In this document: one piece after another, positions 43,796-57,396 of the stretch
Layout of the letters: each line of letters starts with the position of its first letter
How positions within the stretch are numbered: the first letter of the stretch is position 1
From: Lineus longissimus
Taxonomy: Eukaryota; Nemertea; Pilidiophora; Heteronemertea; Lineidae
DNA: 64,000 nucleotides
Direction: 5' to 3'
Assembly (NCBI RefSeq): GCF_910592395.1
Contig: NC_088322.1
Span: forward strand, 1,118,001-1,182,000
Position numbers and translations under genes: made by a program
Notes under the pieces: model-generated
Told to the model about the DNA's origin: nothing
The model's input: the letters and a program-made list of their open reading frames with translations, nothing else
The model's database searches: none

Positions 43796-45773
43796 TAAGA
43801 GTGCTTCGTGAATACGGCCCTGGACATCCGGACACTTAGATACCTAAAAAGAGTGTCCAAGTATCTAGGTATCCACACACTTATAGCTCAGTTTCTGAAT
43901 AGCCTACGAGGACGCTAAGAGCGTGCTCTGACTAAGAGTGCTTCGTGAATACGGCCCTGGACACCCGGACACTTAGATACCTAAAAAGAGTGTCCAAGTA
44001 TCTAGGTATCCACACACTTATAGCTAAGTTTCTGAATAGCCTACGAGGACGCAAAGAGCGTGCTCTGACTAAGAGTGCTTCGTGATTACGGCCCTGGACA
44101 CCCGGACACTTAGATACCTAAAAAGAGTGTCCAAGTATCTAGGTATCCACACACTTATAGCTCAGTTTCTGAATAGGCTACGAGGACGCTAAGAGCGTGC
44201 TCTGACTAAGAGTGCTTCGTAAATACGGCCCTGGACACCCGGACACTTAGATACCTAAAAAGAGTGTCCAAGTATCTAGGTATCAACACACTTATAGCTC
44301 AGTTTCTGAATAGCCTACGAGGACGCTAAGAGCGTGCTCTGACTAAGAGTGCTTCGTGAATACGGCCCTGCACACCCGGACACTTAGATACCTAAAAAGA
44401 GTGTCCAAGTATCTAGGTATCCACACACTTATAGCTCAGTTTCTGAATAGCCTACGAGGACGGCCCTGGACACCCGGACACTTAGATACCTAAAAAGAGT
44501 GTCCAAGTATCTAGGTATCCACACACTTATAGCTCAGTTTCTGAATAGCCTACGAGGACGCTTAGAGCGTGCTCTGACTAAGGGTGCTTCGTGAATACGG
44601 CCCTGGACACCCGGACACTTAGATACCTAAAAAGAGTGTCCAAGTATCTAGGTATCCACACACTTATAGCTCAGTTTCTGAATAGCCTACGAGGACGCTA
44701 AGAGCGTGCTCTGACTAAGAGTGCTTCGTGAATACGGCCCTGGACACCCGGACACTTAGATACCTAAAAAGAGTTTCCAAGTATCTAGGTATCCACACAC
44801 TTATAGCTCAGTTTCTGAATAGCCTACGAGGACGCTAAGAGCGTGCTCTGACTAAGAGTGCTTCGTGAATACGGCTCGGACACCCGGACACTTAGATACC
44901 TAAAAAGAGTGTCCTAGTATCTAGGTATCAACACACTTATAGCTCAGTTTCTGAATAGCCTACGAGGACGGTAAGAGTGTGATCTGACTAAGAGTGCTTC
45001 GTGAATACGGCCCTGCACACCCGGACACTTAGATACCTAAAAGAGTGTCCAAGTATCTAGGTATCCACACACTTATAGCTCAGTTTCTGAATAGCCTACG
45101 AGGACGCTAAGAGCGTGCTCTGACTAAGAGTGCTTCGTAAATACGGCCCTGGACACCCGGACACTTAGATACCTAAAAAGAGTGTCCAAGTATCTAGGTA
45201 TCAACACACTTATAGCTCAGTTTCTGAATAGCCTACGAGGACGCTAAGAGCGTGCTCTGACTAAGAGTGCTTCGTGAATACGGCCCTGCACACCCGGACA
45301 CTTAGATACCTAAAAAGAGTGTCCAAGTATCTAGGTATCCACACACTTATAGCTCAGTTTCTGAATAGCCTAAGAGGACGGCCCTGGACACCCGGACACT
45401 TAGATACCTAAAAAGAGTGTCCAAGTATCTAGGTATCCACACACTTATAGCTCAGTTTCTGAATAGCCTACGAGGACGCTAAGAGCGTGCTCTGACTAAG
45501 AGTGCTTCGTGAATACGGCCCTGGACACCCGGACACTTAGATACCTAAAAAGAGTGTCCAAGTATCTAGGTATCCACACACTTATAGCTCAGTTTCTGAA
45601 TAGCCTACGAGGACGCTAAGAGCGTGCTCTGACTAAGAGTGCTTCGTGAATACGGCCCTGGACACCCGGACACTTAGATACCTAAAAAGAGTGTCCAAGT
45701 ATCTAGGTATCTACACACTCATAGCTCAGTTTCTGAATAGCCTACGAGGACGCTAAGAGCGTGCTCTGACTAA
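43796..45773 (+). repeat. 137-bp satellite array between TIR copies 3 and 4
   Basis: About 13 full monomers and two 98-bp deletion monomers (near 44458 and 45376). One monomer has a shortened ACGGCTCGGACACC (near 44872). A GTGATTACGG variant is at about 44082. Confidence 0.95.
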
Positions 45774-46439
45774 AGGCTTGTACCCACGGGCGCGATTTAT
45801 CGCCTACAAAACGTCGCTGCGATATTCCGCCGCGACAAGTCGTTGCGCTCCGAATTTCGTAACCTGTTCCGACTGAAGCGTATAATGGAGCGTACTCATG
45901 TCAGGTTACGACATAATCTCTTGCTAATCGACTTCAAGGACTTGCGGAGTTCATTTTGGACACGTTGCACGCGTCATCTTTTTTGTCAGGATCCTTGTAT
46001 TCCTCCAATCCTTTGTTATATATCCTAGGGAACTTCTCAATCTCCAGGATCAACCGTTCCAAAAAAACGGGTTCAGACATGTCGAGTTGGTGATGACGGA
46101 CCCAAAATGATGAACAAGTGAACAGTTGAGGACTATTTGTGGACACAAGCCCGCAAATCATTACGTAATTCTGTCTGTCAATAACCCAAAGGTAGTTACT
46201 TGAGTCAAAATGACCTAACCGGTCGCCGCGATTTGTCGCATAGATTGCCCTTTTTGCAATCCCAATTACGTAGCGCGCAAGGCCAAGCACGAGAAAGCAC
46301 GAGAAATCGCTTGGATTCTGTAGCATCGCTCAAATGGAAACACATGTACTGAATTGACTAGGAACCATTCTTTGCGATTATCGCTGCGACTTTCCGCGGC
46401 GGCAAAAGCAAGGAAAATCACGTCCGTGGGTACAAGCCT
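45774..46439 (-). mobile_element. PIF/Harbinger-like TIR element, copy 4
   Basis: 666 bp with TAA on both sides. The right TIR carries two changes (AATCACGTCCGTGGG), shared only with copy 5. Private changes are GGATTCTGTAG and CTCAAATGGAAAC near 46314-46339. Confidence 0.88.
45934..46080 (-). pseudogene. MADF-domain remnant in TIR element copy 4
   Basis: The same 48-codon MSEPV frame as copy 3, with Cys at the Trp position. Confidence 0.58.
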
Positions 46440-47498
46440 TAAGAGTGCTTCGTGAATACGGCCCTGGACATCCGGACACTTAGATACCTAAAAAGAGTGT
46501 CCAAGTGTCTAGGTATCCACACACTTATAGCTCAGTTTCTGAATAGCCTACGAGGACGCTAAGAGCGTGCTCTGACTAAGAGTGCTTCGTGAATACGGCC
46601 CTGGACACCCGGACACTTAGATACCTAAAAAGAGTGTCCAAGTATCTAGGTATCCACACACTTATAGCTAAGTTTCTGAATAGCCTACGAGGACGCAAAG
46701 AGCGTGCTCTGACTAAGAGTGCTTCGTGAATACGGCCCTGGACACCCGGACACTTAGATACCTAAAAAGAGTGTCCAAGTATCTAGGTATCCACACACTT
46801 ATAGCTCAGTTTCTGAATAGGCTAAGAGGACGCTAAGAGCGTGCTCTGACTAAGAGTGCTTCGTAAATACGGCCCTGGACACCCGGACACTTAGATACCT
46901 AAAAGAGTGTCCAAGTATCTAGGTATCAACACACTTATAGCTCAGTTTCTGAATAGCCTACGAGGACGCTAAGAGCGTGCTCTGACTAAGAGTGCTTCGT
47001 GAATACGGCCCTGCACACCCGGACACTTAGATACCTAAAAAGAGTGTCCAAGTATCTAGGTATCCACACACTTATAGCTCAGTTTCTGAATAGCCTACGA
47101 GGACGGCCCTGGACACCCGGACACTTAGATACCTAAAAAGAGTGTCCAAGTATCTAGGTATCCACACACTTATAGCTCAGTTTCTGAATAGCCTACGAGG
47201 ACGCTAAGAGCGTGCTCTGACTAAGAGTGCTTCGTGAATACGGCCCTGGACACCCGGACACTTAGATACCTAAAAAGAGTGTCCAAGTATCTAGGTATCC
47301 ACACACTTATAGCTCAGTTTCTGAATAGCCTACGAGGACGCTAAGAGCGTGCTCTGACTAAGAGTGCTTCGTGAATACGGCCCTGGACACCCGGACACTT
47401 AGATACCTAAAAAGAGTGTCCAAGTATCTAGGTATCTACACACTCATAGCTCAGTTTCTGAATAGCCTACGAGGACGCTAAGAGCGTGCTCTGACTAA
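46440..47498 (+). repeat. 137-bp satellite array between TIR copies 4 and 5
   Basis: Seven full monomers and one 98-bp monomer (near 47100). This is the shortest spacing between element copies, and includes CAAGTGTCTAGG and GGCTAAGAGG variants. Confidence 0.95.
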
Positions 47499-48164
47499 AG
47501 GCTTGTACCCACGGGCGCGATTTATCGCCTACAAAACGTCGCTGCGATATTCCGCCGCGACAAGTCGTTGCGCTCCGAATTTCGTAACCTGTTCCGACTG
47601 AAGCGTATAATGGAGCGTACTCATGTCAGGTTACGACATAATCTCTTGCTAATCGACTTCAAGGACTTGCGGAGTTCATTTTGGACACGTTGCACGCGTC
47701 ATCTTTTTTGTCAGGATCCTTGTATTCCTCCAATCCTTTGTTATATATCCTAGGGAACTTCTCAATCTCCAGGATCAACCGTTCCAAAAAAACGGGTTCA
47801 GACATGTCGAGTTGGTGATGACGGACCCAAAATGATGAACAAGTGAACAGTTGAGGACTATTTGTGGACACAAGCCCGCAAATCATTACGTAATTCTGTC
47901 TGTCAATAACCCAAAGGTAGTTACTTGAGTCAAAATGACCTAACCGGTCGCCGCGATTTGTCGCATAGATTGCCCTTTTTGCAATCCCAATTACGTAGCG
48001 CGCAAGGCCAAGCACGAGAAAGCACGAGAAATCGCTTGGATTTTGTAGCATCGCTCAAGTGGGAACACATGTACTGAATTGACTAGGAACCATTCTTTGC
48101 GATTATCGCTGCGACTTTCCGCGGCGGCAAAAGCAAGGAAAATCACGTCCGTGGGTACAAGCCT
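47499..48164 (-). mobile_element. PIF/Harbinger-like TIR element, copy 5
   Basis: 666 bp with TAA on both sides. It shares the double-change right TIR (AATCACGTCC) with copy 4, so the two are a recent duplicate pair, but lacks copy 4's private changes. Confidence 0.88.
47659..47805 (-). pseudogene. MADF-domain remnant in TIR element copy 5
   Basis: A 48-codon MSEPV frame ending NSASP; no private change seen. Confidence 0.58.
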
Positions 48165-50515
48165 TAAGAGTGCTTCGTGAATACGGCCCTGGACATCCGG
48201 ACACTTAGATACCTAAAAAGAGTGTCCAAGTATCTAGGTATCCACACACTTATAGCTCAGTTTCTGAATAGCCTACGAGGACGCTAAGAGCGTGCTCTGA
48301 CTAAGAGTGCTTCGTGAATACGGCCCTGGACACCCGGACACTTAGATTCCTAAAAAGAGTGTCCAAGTATCTAGGTATCCACACACTTATAGCTAAGTTT
48401 CTGAATAGCCTACGAGGACGCAAAGAGCGTGCTCTGACTAAGAGTGCTTCGTGAATACGGCCCTGGACACCCGGACACTTAGATACCTAAAAAGAGTGTC
48501 CAAGTATCTAGGTATCCACACACTTATAGCTCAGTTTCTGAATAGGCTAAGAGGACGCTAAGAGCGTGCTCTGACTAAGAGTGCTTCGTAAATACGGCCC
48601 TGGACACACGGACACTTAGATACCTAAAAGAGTGTCCAAGTATCTAGGTATCAACACACTTATAGCTCAGTTTCTGAATAGCCTACGAGGACGCTAAGAG
48701 CGTGCTCTGACTAAGAGTGCTTCGTGAATACGGCCCTGCACACCCGGACACTTAGATACCTAAAAAGAGTGTCCAAGTATCTAGGTATCCACACACTTAT
48801 AGCTCAGTTTCTGAATAGCCTACGAGGACGGCCCTGGACACCCGGACACTTAGATACCTAAAAAGAGTGTCCAAGTATCTAGGTATCCACACACTTATAG
48901 CTCAGTTTCTGAATAGCCTACGAGGACGCTAAGAGCGTGCTCTGACTAAGAGTGCTTCGTGAATACGGCCCTGGACACACGGACACTTAGATACCTAAAA
49001 AGAGTGTCCAAGTATCTAGGTATCCACACACTTATAGCTAAGTTTCTGAATAGCCTACGAGGACGCAAAGAGCGTGCTCTGACTAAGAGTGCTTCGTGAT
49101 TACGGCCCTGGACACCCGGACACTTAGATACCTAAAAAGAGTGTCCAAGTATCTAGGTATCCACACACTTATAGCTCAGTTTCTGAATAGGCTACGAGGA
49201 CGCTAAGAGCGTGCTCTGACTAAGAGTGCTTCGTAAATACGGCCCTGGACACCCGGACACTTAGATACCTAAAAAGAGTGTCCAAGTATCTAGGTATCAA
49301 CACACTTATAGCTCAGTTTCTGAATAGCCTACGAGGACGCTAAGAGCGTGCTCTGACTAAGAGTGCTTCGTGAATACGGCCCTGCACACCCGGACACTTA
49401 GATACCTAAAAAGAGTGTCCAAGTATCTAGGTATCCACACACTTATAGCTCAGTTTCTGAATAGCCTACGAGGACGGCCCTGGACACCCGGACACTTAGA
49501 TACCTAAAAAGAGTGTCCAAGTATCTAGGTATCCACACACTTATAGCTCAGTTTCTGAATAGCCTACGAGGACGCTAAGAGCGTGCTCTGACTAAGAGTG
49601 CTTCGTGAATACGGCCCTGGACACCCGGACACTTAGATACCTAAAAAGAGTGTCCAAGTATCTAGGTATCCACACACTTATAGCTAAGTTTCTGAATAGC
49701 CTACGAGGACGCAAAGAGCGTGCTCTGACTAAGAGTGCTTCGTGATTACGGCCCTGGACACCCGGACACTTAGATACCTAAAAAGAGTGTCCAAGTATCT
49801 AGGTATCCACACACTTATAGCTCAGTTTCTGAATAGGCTACGAGGACGCTAAGAGCGTGCTCTGACTAAGAGTGCTTCGTAAATACGGCCCTGGACACCC
49901 GGACACTTAGATACCTAAAAAGAGTGTCCAAGTATCTAGGTATCAACACACTTATAGCTCAGTTTCTGAATAGCCTACGAGGACGCTAAGAGCGTGCTCT
50001 GACTAAGAGTGCTTCGTGAATACGGCCCTGCACACCCGGACACTTAGATACCTAAAAAGAGTGTCCAAGTATCTAGGTATCCACACACTTATAGCTCAGT
50101 TTCTGAATAGCCTACGAGGACGGCCCTGGACACCCGGACACTTAGATACCTAAAAAGAGTGTCCAAGTATCTAGGTATCCACACACTTATAGCTCAGTTT
50201 CTGAATAGCCTACGAGGACGCTAAGAGCGTGCTCTGACTAAGAGTGCTTCGTGAATACGGCCCTGGACACCCGGACACTTAGATACCTAAAAAGAGTGTC
50301 CAAGTATCTAGGTGTCCACACACTTATAGCTCAGTTTCTGAATAGCCTACGAGGACGCTAAGAGCGTGCTCTGACTAAGAGTGCTTCGTGAATACGGCCC
50401 TGGACACCCGGACACTTAGATACCTAAAAAGAGTGTCCAAGTATCTAGGTATCTACACACTCATAGCTCAGTTTCTGAATAGCCTACGAGGACGCTAAGA
50501 GCGTGCTCTGACTAA
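48165..50515 (+). repeat. 137-bp satellite array with 646-bp higher-order repeat
   Basis: Three 98-bp monomers with junction GAGGACG-GCCCTGG have GCCC at 48831, 49477 and 50123, spaced 646 bp (four 137-bp plus one 98-bp monomer). Each unit carries GCTAAGTTTC/GACGCAAAG, GTAAATACGG, ATCAACACAC and CCTGCACACC in that order; GTGATTACGG is in the second and third units. Confidence 0.95.
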
Positions 50516-51181
50516 AGGCTTGTACCCACGGGCGCGATTTATCGCCTACAAAACGTCGCTGCGATATTCCGCCGCGACAAGTCGTTGCGCTCCGAATTTC
50601 GTAACCTGTTCCGACTGAAGCGTATAATGGAGCGTACTCATGTCAGGTTACGACATAATCTCTTGCTAAACGACTTCAAGAACTTGCGGAGTTCATTTTG
50701 GACACGTTGCACGCGTCATCTTTTTTGTCAGGATCCTTGTATTCCTCCAATCCTTTGTTATATATCCTAGGGAACTTCTCAATCTCCAGGATCAACCGTT
50801 CCAAAAAAACGGGTTCAGACATGTCGAGTTGGTGATGACGGACCCAAAATGATGAACAAGTGAACAGTTGAGGACTATTTGTGGACACAAGCCCGCAAAT
50901 CATTACGTAATTCTGTCTGTCAATAACCCAAAGGTAGTTACTTGAGTCAAAATGACCTAACCGGTCGCCGCGATTTGTCGCATAGATTGCCCTTTTTGCA
51001 ATCCCAATTACGTAGCGCGCAAGGCCAAGCACGAGAAAGCACGAGAAATCGCTTGGATTTTGTAGCATCGCTCAAGTGGGAACACATGTACTGAATTGAC
51101 TAGGAACCATTCTTTGCGATTATCGCTGCGACTTTCCGCGGCGGCAAAAGCAAGGAAAATCGCGTCCGTGGGTACAAGCCT
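50516..51181 (-). mobile_element. PIF/Harbinger-like TIR element, copy 6
   Basis: 666 bp with TAA on both sides. It has the TTCAAGAACTTG state that defines copies 6-9, and a private GCTAAACGAC. Confidence 0.88.
50676..50822 (-). pseudogene. MADF-domain remnant in TIR element copy 6
   Basis: A 48-codon MSEPV frame whose last residue is Ser instead of Pro (NSASS), shared with copies 7-9. Confidence 0.58.
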
Positions 51182-52789
51182 TAAGAGTGCTTCGTGAATA
51201 CGGCCCTGGACATCCGGACACTTAGATACCTAAAAAGAGTGTCCAAGTATCTAGGTATCCACACACTTATAGCTCAGTTTCTGATTAGCCTACGAGGACG
51301 CTAAGAGCGTACTCTGACTAAGAGTGCTTCGTGAATACGGCCCTGCACACCCGGACACTTAGATACCTAAAAAGAGTGTCCAAGTATCTAGGTATCCACA
51401 CACTTATAGCTCAGTTTCTGAATAGCCTACAAGGACGCTAAGAGCGTCCTCTGACTAAGAGTGCTTCGTGAATACGGCCCTGGACACCCGGACACTTAGA
51501 TACCTAAAAAGAGTGTCCAAGTATCTAGGTATCCACACGCTTATATCTCATTTTCTGAGTAGCCTACGAGGACGCTAAGAGCGTGCTCTGACTAAGAGTG
51601 TTTCGTGAATACGGCCCTGGACACCCGGACACTTAGATACCTAAAAAGAGTGTCCAAGTATCTAGGTATCCACACACTTATAGCTCAGTTTCTGAATAGC
51701 CTACGATAATGCTAAGAGCGTGCTCTGACTAAGGGTGCTTCGTGAATACGGCCCTGGACACCCGGACACTTAGATACCTAAAAAGAGTGTCCAAGTATCT
51801 AGGTATCCACACACTTATAGCTCAGTTTCTGAATAGCCTACGAGGACGCTAAGAGCGTGCTCTGACTAAGAGTGCTTCGTGAATACGGCCCTGGACACCC
51901 GGACACTTAGATACCTAAAAAGAGTGTCCAAGTATCTAGGTATCCACACACTTATAGCTAAGTTTCTGAATAGCCTACGAGGACGCAAAGAGCGTGCTCT
52001 GACTAAGAGTGCTTCGTGAATACGGCCCTGGACACCCGGACACTTAGATACCTAAAAAGAGTGTCCAAGTATCTAGGTATCCACACACTTATAGCTCAGT
52101 TTCTGAATAGGCTACGAGGACGCTAAGAGCGTGCTCTGACTAAGAGTGCTTCGTAAATACGGCCCTGGACACCCGGACACTTAGATACCTAAAAAGAGTG
52201 TCCAAGTATCTAGGTATCAACACACTTATAGCTCAGTTTCTGAATAGCCTACGAGGACGCTAAGAGCGTGCTCTGACTAAGAGTGCTTCGTGAATACGGC
52301 CCTGCACACCCGGACACTTAGATACCTAAAAAGAGTGTCCAAGTATCTAGGTATCCACACACTTATAGCTCAGTTTCTGAATAGCCTACGAGGACGGCCC
52401 TGGACACCCGGACACTTAGATACCTAAAAAGAGTGTCCAAGTATCTAGGTATCCACACACTTATAGCTCAGTTTCTGAATAGCCTACGAGGACGCTAAGA
52501 GCGTGCTCTGACTAAGAGTGCTTCGTGAATACGGCCCTGGACACCCGGACACTTAGATACCTAAAAAGAGTGTCCAAGTATCTAGGTGTCCACACACTTA
52601 TAGCTCAGTTTCTGAATAGCCTACGAGGACGCTAAGAGCGTGCTCTGACTAAGAGTGCTTCGTGAATACGGCCCTGGACACCCGGACACTTAGATACCTA
52701 AAAAGAGTGTCCAAGTATCTAGGTATCTACACACTCATAGCTCAGTTTCTGAATAGCCTACGAGGACGCTAAGAGCGTGCTCTGACTAA
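51182..52789 (+). repeat. 137-bp satellite array between TIR copies 6 and 7
   Basis: About 11 full monomers and one 98-bp monomer (near 52392). It opens with GGACATCCGG, then CTGATTAGCC with GCGTACTC, CTACAAGG with GCGTCCTC, the ATATCTCATTTTC type, GTGTTTCGTG and CGATAATGC. The same ordered set follows copy 7. Confidence 0.95.
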
Positions 52790-53455
52790 AGGCTTGTACC
52801 CACGGGCGCGATTTATCGCCTACAAAACGTCGCTGCGATATTCCGCCGCGACAAGTCGTTGCGCTCCGAATTTCGTAACCTGTTCCGACTGAAGCGTATA
52901 ATGGAGCGTACTCATGTCAGGTTACGACATAATCTCTTGCTAATCGACTTCAAGAACTTGCGGAGTTCATTTTGGACACGTTGCACGCGTCATCTTTTTT
53001 GTCAGGATCCTTGTATTCCTCCAATCCTTTGTTATATATCCTAGGGAACTTCTCAATCTCCAGGATCAACCGTTCCAAAAAAACGGGTTCAGACATGTCG
53101 AGTTGGTGATGACGGACCCAAAATGATGAACAAGTGAACAGTTGAGGACTATTTGTGGACACAAGCCCGCAAATCATTACGTAATTCTGTCTGTCAATAA
53201 CCCAAAGGTAGTTACTTGAGTCAAAATGACCTAACCGGTCGCCGCGATTTGTCGCATAGATTGCCCTTTTTGCAATCCCAATTACGTAGCGCGCAAGGCC
53301 AAGCACGAGAAAGCACGAGAAATCGCTTGGATTTTGTAGCATCGCTCAAGTGGGAACACATGTACTGAATTGACTAGGAACCATTCTTTGCGATTATCGC
53401 TGCGACTTTCCGCGGCGGCAAAAGCAAGGAAAATCGCGTCCGTGGGTACAAGCCT
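52790..53455 (-). mobile_element. PIF/Harbinger-like TIR element, copy 7
   Basis: 666 bp with TAA on both sides. It belongs to the TTCAAGAACTTG group; no private change noticed. Confidence 0.88.
52950..53096 (-). pseudogene. MADF-domain remnant in TIR element copy 7
   Basis: A 48-codon MSEPV...NSASS frame, as in copy 6. Confidence 0.58.
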
Positions 53456-54691
53456 TAAGAGTGCTTCGTGAATACGGCCCTGGACATCCGGACACTTAGA
53501 TACCTAAAAAGAGTGTCCAAGTATCTAGGTATCCACACACTTATAGCTCAGTTTCTGATTAGCCTACGAGGACGCTAAGAGCGTACTCTGACTAAGAGTG
53601 CTTCGTGAATACGGCCCTGCACACCCGGACACTTAGATACCTAAAAAGAGTGTCCAAGTATCTAGGTATCCACACACTTATAGCTCAGTTTCTGAATAGC
53701 CTACAAGGACGCTAAGAGCGTCCTCTGACTAAGAGTGCTTCGTGAATACGGCCCTGGACACCCGGACACTTAGATACCTAAAAAGAGTGTCCAAGTATCT
53801 AGGTATCCACACGCTTATATCTCATTTTCTGAGTAGCCTACGAGGACGCTAAGAGCGTGCTCTGACTAAGAGTGTTTCGTGAATACGGCCCTGGACACCC
53901 GGACACTTAGATACCTAAAAAGAGTGTCCAAGTATCTAGGTATCCACACACTTATAGCTCAGTTTCTGAATAGCCTACGATAATGCTAAGAGCGTGCTCT
54001 GACTAAGGGTGCTTCGTGAATACGGCCCTGGACACCCGGACACTTAGATACCTAAAAAGAGTGTCCAAGTATCTAGGTATCCACACACTTATAGCTCAGT
54101 TTCTGAATAGCCTACGAGGACGCTAAGAGCGTGCTCTGACTAAGAGTGCTTCGTGAATACGGCCCTGGACACCCGGACACTTAGATACCTAAAAAGAGTG
54201 TCCAAGTATCTAGGTATCCACACACTTATAGCTAAGTTTCTGAATAGCCTACGAGGACGCAAAGAGCGTGCTCTGACTAAGAGTGCTTCGTGATTACGGC
54301 CCTGGACACCCGGACACTTAGATACCTAAAAAGAGTGTCCAAGTATCTAGGTATCCACACACTTATAGCTCAGTTTCTGAATAGCCTACAAGGACGCTAA
54401 GAGCGTGCTCTGACTAAGAGTGCTTCGTAAATACGGCCCTGGACACCCGGACACTTAGATACCTAAAAAGAGTGTCCAAGTATCTAGGTATCAACACACT
54501 TATAGCTCAGTTTCTGAATAGCCTACGAGGACGCTAAGAGCGTGCTCTGACTAAGAGTGCTTCGTGAATACGGCCCTGCACACCCGGACACTTAGATACC
54601 TAAAAAGAGTGTCCAAGTATCTAGGTATCCACACACTTATAGCTCAGTTTCTGAATAGCCTACGAGGACGCTAAGAGCGTGCTCTGACTAA
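53456..54691 (+). repeat. 137-bp satellite array between TIR copies 7 and 8
   Basis: Nine monomers. It begins with the same variant series as the segment after copy 6 but ends directly after the CCTGCACACC monomer. The TCTACACACTCATAG monomer that precedes earlier copies is missing, so the unit was shortened. Confidence 0.95.
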
Positions 54692-55357
54692 AGGCTTGTA
54701 CCCACGGGCGCGATTTATCGCCTACAAAACGTCGCTGCGATATTCCGCCGCGACAAGTCGTTGCGCTCCGAATTTCGTAACCTGTTCCGACTGAAGCGTA
54801 TAATGGAGCGTACTCATGTCAGGTTACGACATAATCTCTTGCTAATCGACTTCAAGAACTTGCGGAGTTCATTTTGGACACGTTGCACGCGTCATCTTTT
54901 TTGTCAGGATCCTTGTATTCCTCCAATCCTTTGTTATATATCCTAGGGAACTTCTCAATCTCCAGGATCAACCGTTCCAAAAAAACGGGTTCAGACATGT
55001 CGAGTTGGTGATGACGGACCCAAAATGATGAACAAGTGAACAGTTGAGGACTATTTGTGGACACAAGCCCGCAAATCATTACGTAATTCTGTCTGTCAAT
55101 AACCCAAAGGTAGTTACTTGAGTCAAAATGACCTAACCGGTCGCCGCGATTTGTCGCATAGATTGCCCTTTTTGCAATCCCAATTACGTAGCGCGCAAGG
55201 CCAAGCACGAGAAAGCACGAGAAATCGCTTGGATTTTGTAGCATCGCTCAAGTGGGAACACATGTACTGAATTGACTAGGAACCATTCTTTGCGATTATC
55301 GCTGCGACTTTCCGCGGCGGCAAAAGCAAGGAAAATCGCGTCCGTGGGTACAAGCCT
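54692..55357 (-). mobile_element. PIF/Harbinger-like TIR element, copy 8
   Basis: 666 bp with TAA on both sides, TTCAAGAACTTG group. Its left-flank monomer is an ordinary ATCCACACACTTATAG type. The right flank has ATACGGTCC and GGACACCTAG changes. Confidence 0.88.
54852..54998 (-). pseudogene. MADF-domain remnant in TIR element copy 8
   Basis: A 48-codon MSEPV...NSASS frame. Confidence 0.58.
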
Positions 55358-56730
55358 TAAGAGTGCTTCGTGAATACGGTCCTGGACATCCGGACACCTA
55401 GATACCTAAAAAGAGTGTCCAAGTATCTAGGTATCCACACACTTATAGCTCAGTTTCTGATTAGCCTACGAGGACGCTAAGAGCGTACTCTGACTAAGAG
55501 TGCTTCGTGAATACGGCCCTGCACACCCGGACACTTAGATACCTAAAAAGAGTGTCCAAGTATCTAGGTATCCACACACTTATAGCTCAGTTTCTGAATA
55601 GCCTACAAGGACGCTAAGAGCGTCCTCTGACTAAGAGTGCTTCGTGAATACGGCCCTGGACACCCGGACACTTAGATACCTAAAAAGAGTGTCCAAGTAT
55701 CTAGGTATCCACACGCTTATATCTCATTTTCTGAGTAGCCTACGAGGACGCTAAGAGCGTGCTCTGACTAAGAGTGCTTCGTGAATACGGCCCTGGACAC
55801 CCGGACACTTAGATACCTAAAAAGAGTGTCCAAGTATCTAGGTATCCACACACTTATAGCTCAGTTTCTGAATAGCCTACGAGGACGCTAAGAGCGTGCT
55901 CTGACTAAGAGTGCTTCGTGAATACGGCCCTGGACACCCGGACACTTAGATACCTAAAAAGAGTGTCCAAGTATCTAGGTATCCACACGCTTATATCTCA
56001 TTTTCTGAGTAGCCTACGAGGACGCTAAGAGCGTGCTCTGACTAAGAGTGCTTCGTGAATACGGCCCTGGACACCCGGACACTTAGATACCTAAAAAGAG
56101 TGTCCAAGTATCTAGGTATCCACACACTTATAGCTCAGTTTCTGAATAGCCTACGAGGACGCTAAGAGCGTGCTCTGACTAAGAGTGCTTCGTGAATACG
56201 GCCCTGGACACCCGGACACTTAGATACCTAAAAAGAGTGTCCAAGTATCTAGGTATCCACACACTTATAGCTAAGTTTCTGAATAGCCTACGAGGACGCA
56301 AAGAGCGTGCTCTGACTAAGAGTGCTTCGTGATTACGGCCCTGGACACCCGGACACTTAGATACCTAAAAAGAGTGTCCAAGTATCTAGGTATCCACACA
56401 CTTATAGCTCAGTTTCTGAATAGGCTACAAGGACGCTAAGAGTGTGCTCTGACTAAGAGTGCTTCGTAAATACGGCCCTGGACACCCGGACACTTAGATA
56501 CCTAAAAAGAGTGTCCAAGTATCTAGGTATCAACACACTTATAGCTCAGTTTCTGAATAGCCTACGAGGACGCTAAGAGCGTGCTCTGACTAAGAGTGCT
56601 TCGTGAATACGGCCCTGCACACCCGGACACTTAGATACCTAAAAAGAGTGTCCAAGTATCTAGGTATCCACACACTTATAGCTCAGTTTCTGAATAGCCT
56701 ACGAGGACGCTAAGAGCGTGCTCTGACTAA
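55358..56730 (+). repeat. 137-bp satellite array between TIR copies 8 and 9
   Basis: Ten monomers. The pair with ACGCTTATATCTCATTTTC followed by an ordinary monomer is duplicated (near 55710 and 55988). One monomer has GGCTACAAGG with GAGTGTGCTC (near 56422). Confidence 0.95.
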
Positions 56731-57396
56731 AGGCTTGTACCCACGGGCGCGATTTATCGCCTACAAAACGTCGCTGCGATATTCCGCCGCGACAAGTCGT
56801 TGCGCTCCGAATTTCGTAACCTGTTCCGACTGAAGCGTATAATGGAGCGTACTCATGTCAGGTTACGACATAATCTCTTGCTAATCGACTTCAAGAACTT
56901 GCGGAGTTCATTTTGGACACGTTGCACGCGTCATCTTTTTTGTCAGGATCCTTGTATTCCTCCAATCCTTTGTTATATATCCTAGGGAACTTCTCAATCT
57001 CCAGGATCAACCGTTCCAAAAAAACGGGTTCAGACATGTCGAGTTGGTGATGACGGACCCAAAATGATGAACAAGTGAACAGTTGAGGACTATTTGTGGA
57101 CACAAGCCCGCAAATCATTACGTAATTCTGTCTGTCAATAACCCAAAGGTAGTTACTTGAGTCAAAATGACCTAACCGGTCGCCGCGATTTGTCGCATAG
57201 ATTGCCCTTTTTGCAATCCCAATTACGTAGCGCGCAAGGCCAAGCACGAGAAAGCACGAGAAATCGCTTGGATTTTGTAGCATCGCTCAAGTGGGAACAC
57301 ATGTACTGAATTGACTAGGAACCATTCTTTGCGATTATCGCTGCGACTTTCCGCGGCGGCAAAAGCAAGGAAAATCGCGTCCGTGGGTACAAGCCT
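56731..57396 (-). mobile_element. PIF/Harbinger-like TIR element, copy 9
   Basis: 666 bp with TAA on both sides. It has the same shortened left context as copy 8, which points to tandem duplication of the copy 8 unit. Confidence 0.88.
56891..57037 (-). pseudogene. MADF-domain remnant in TIR element copy 9
   Basis: A 48-codon MSEPV...NSASS frame. Confidence 0.58.
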
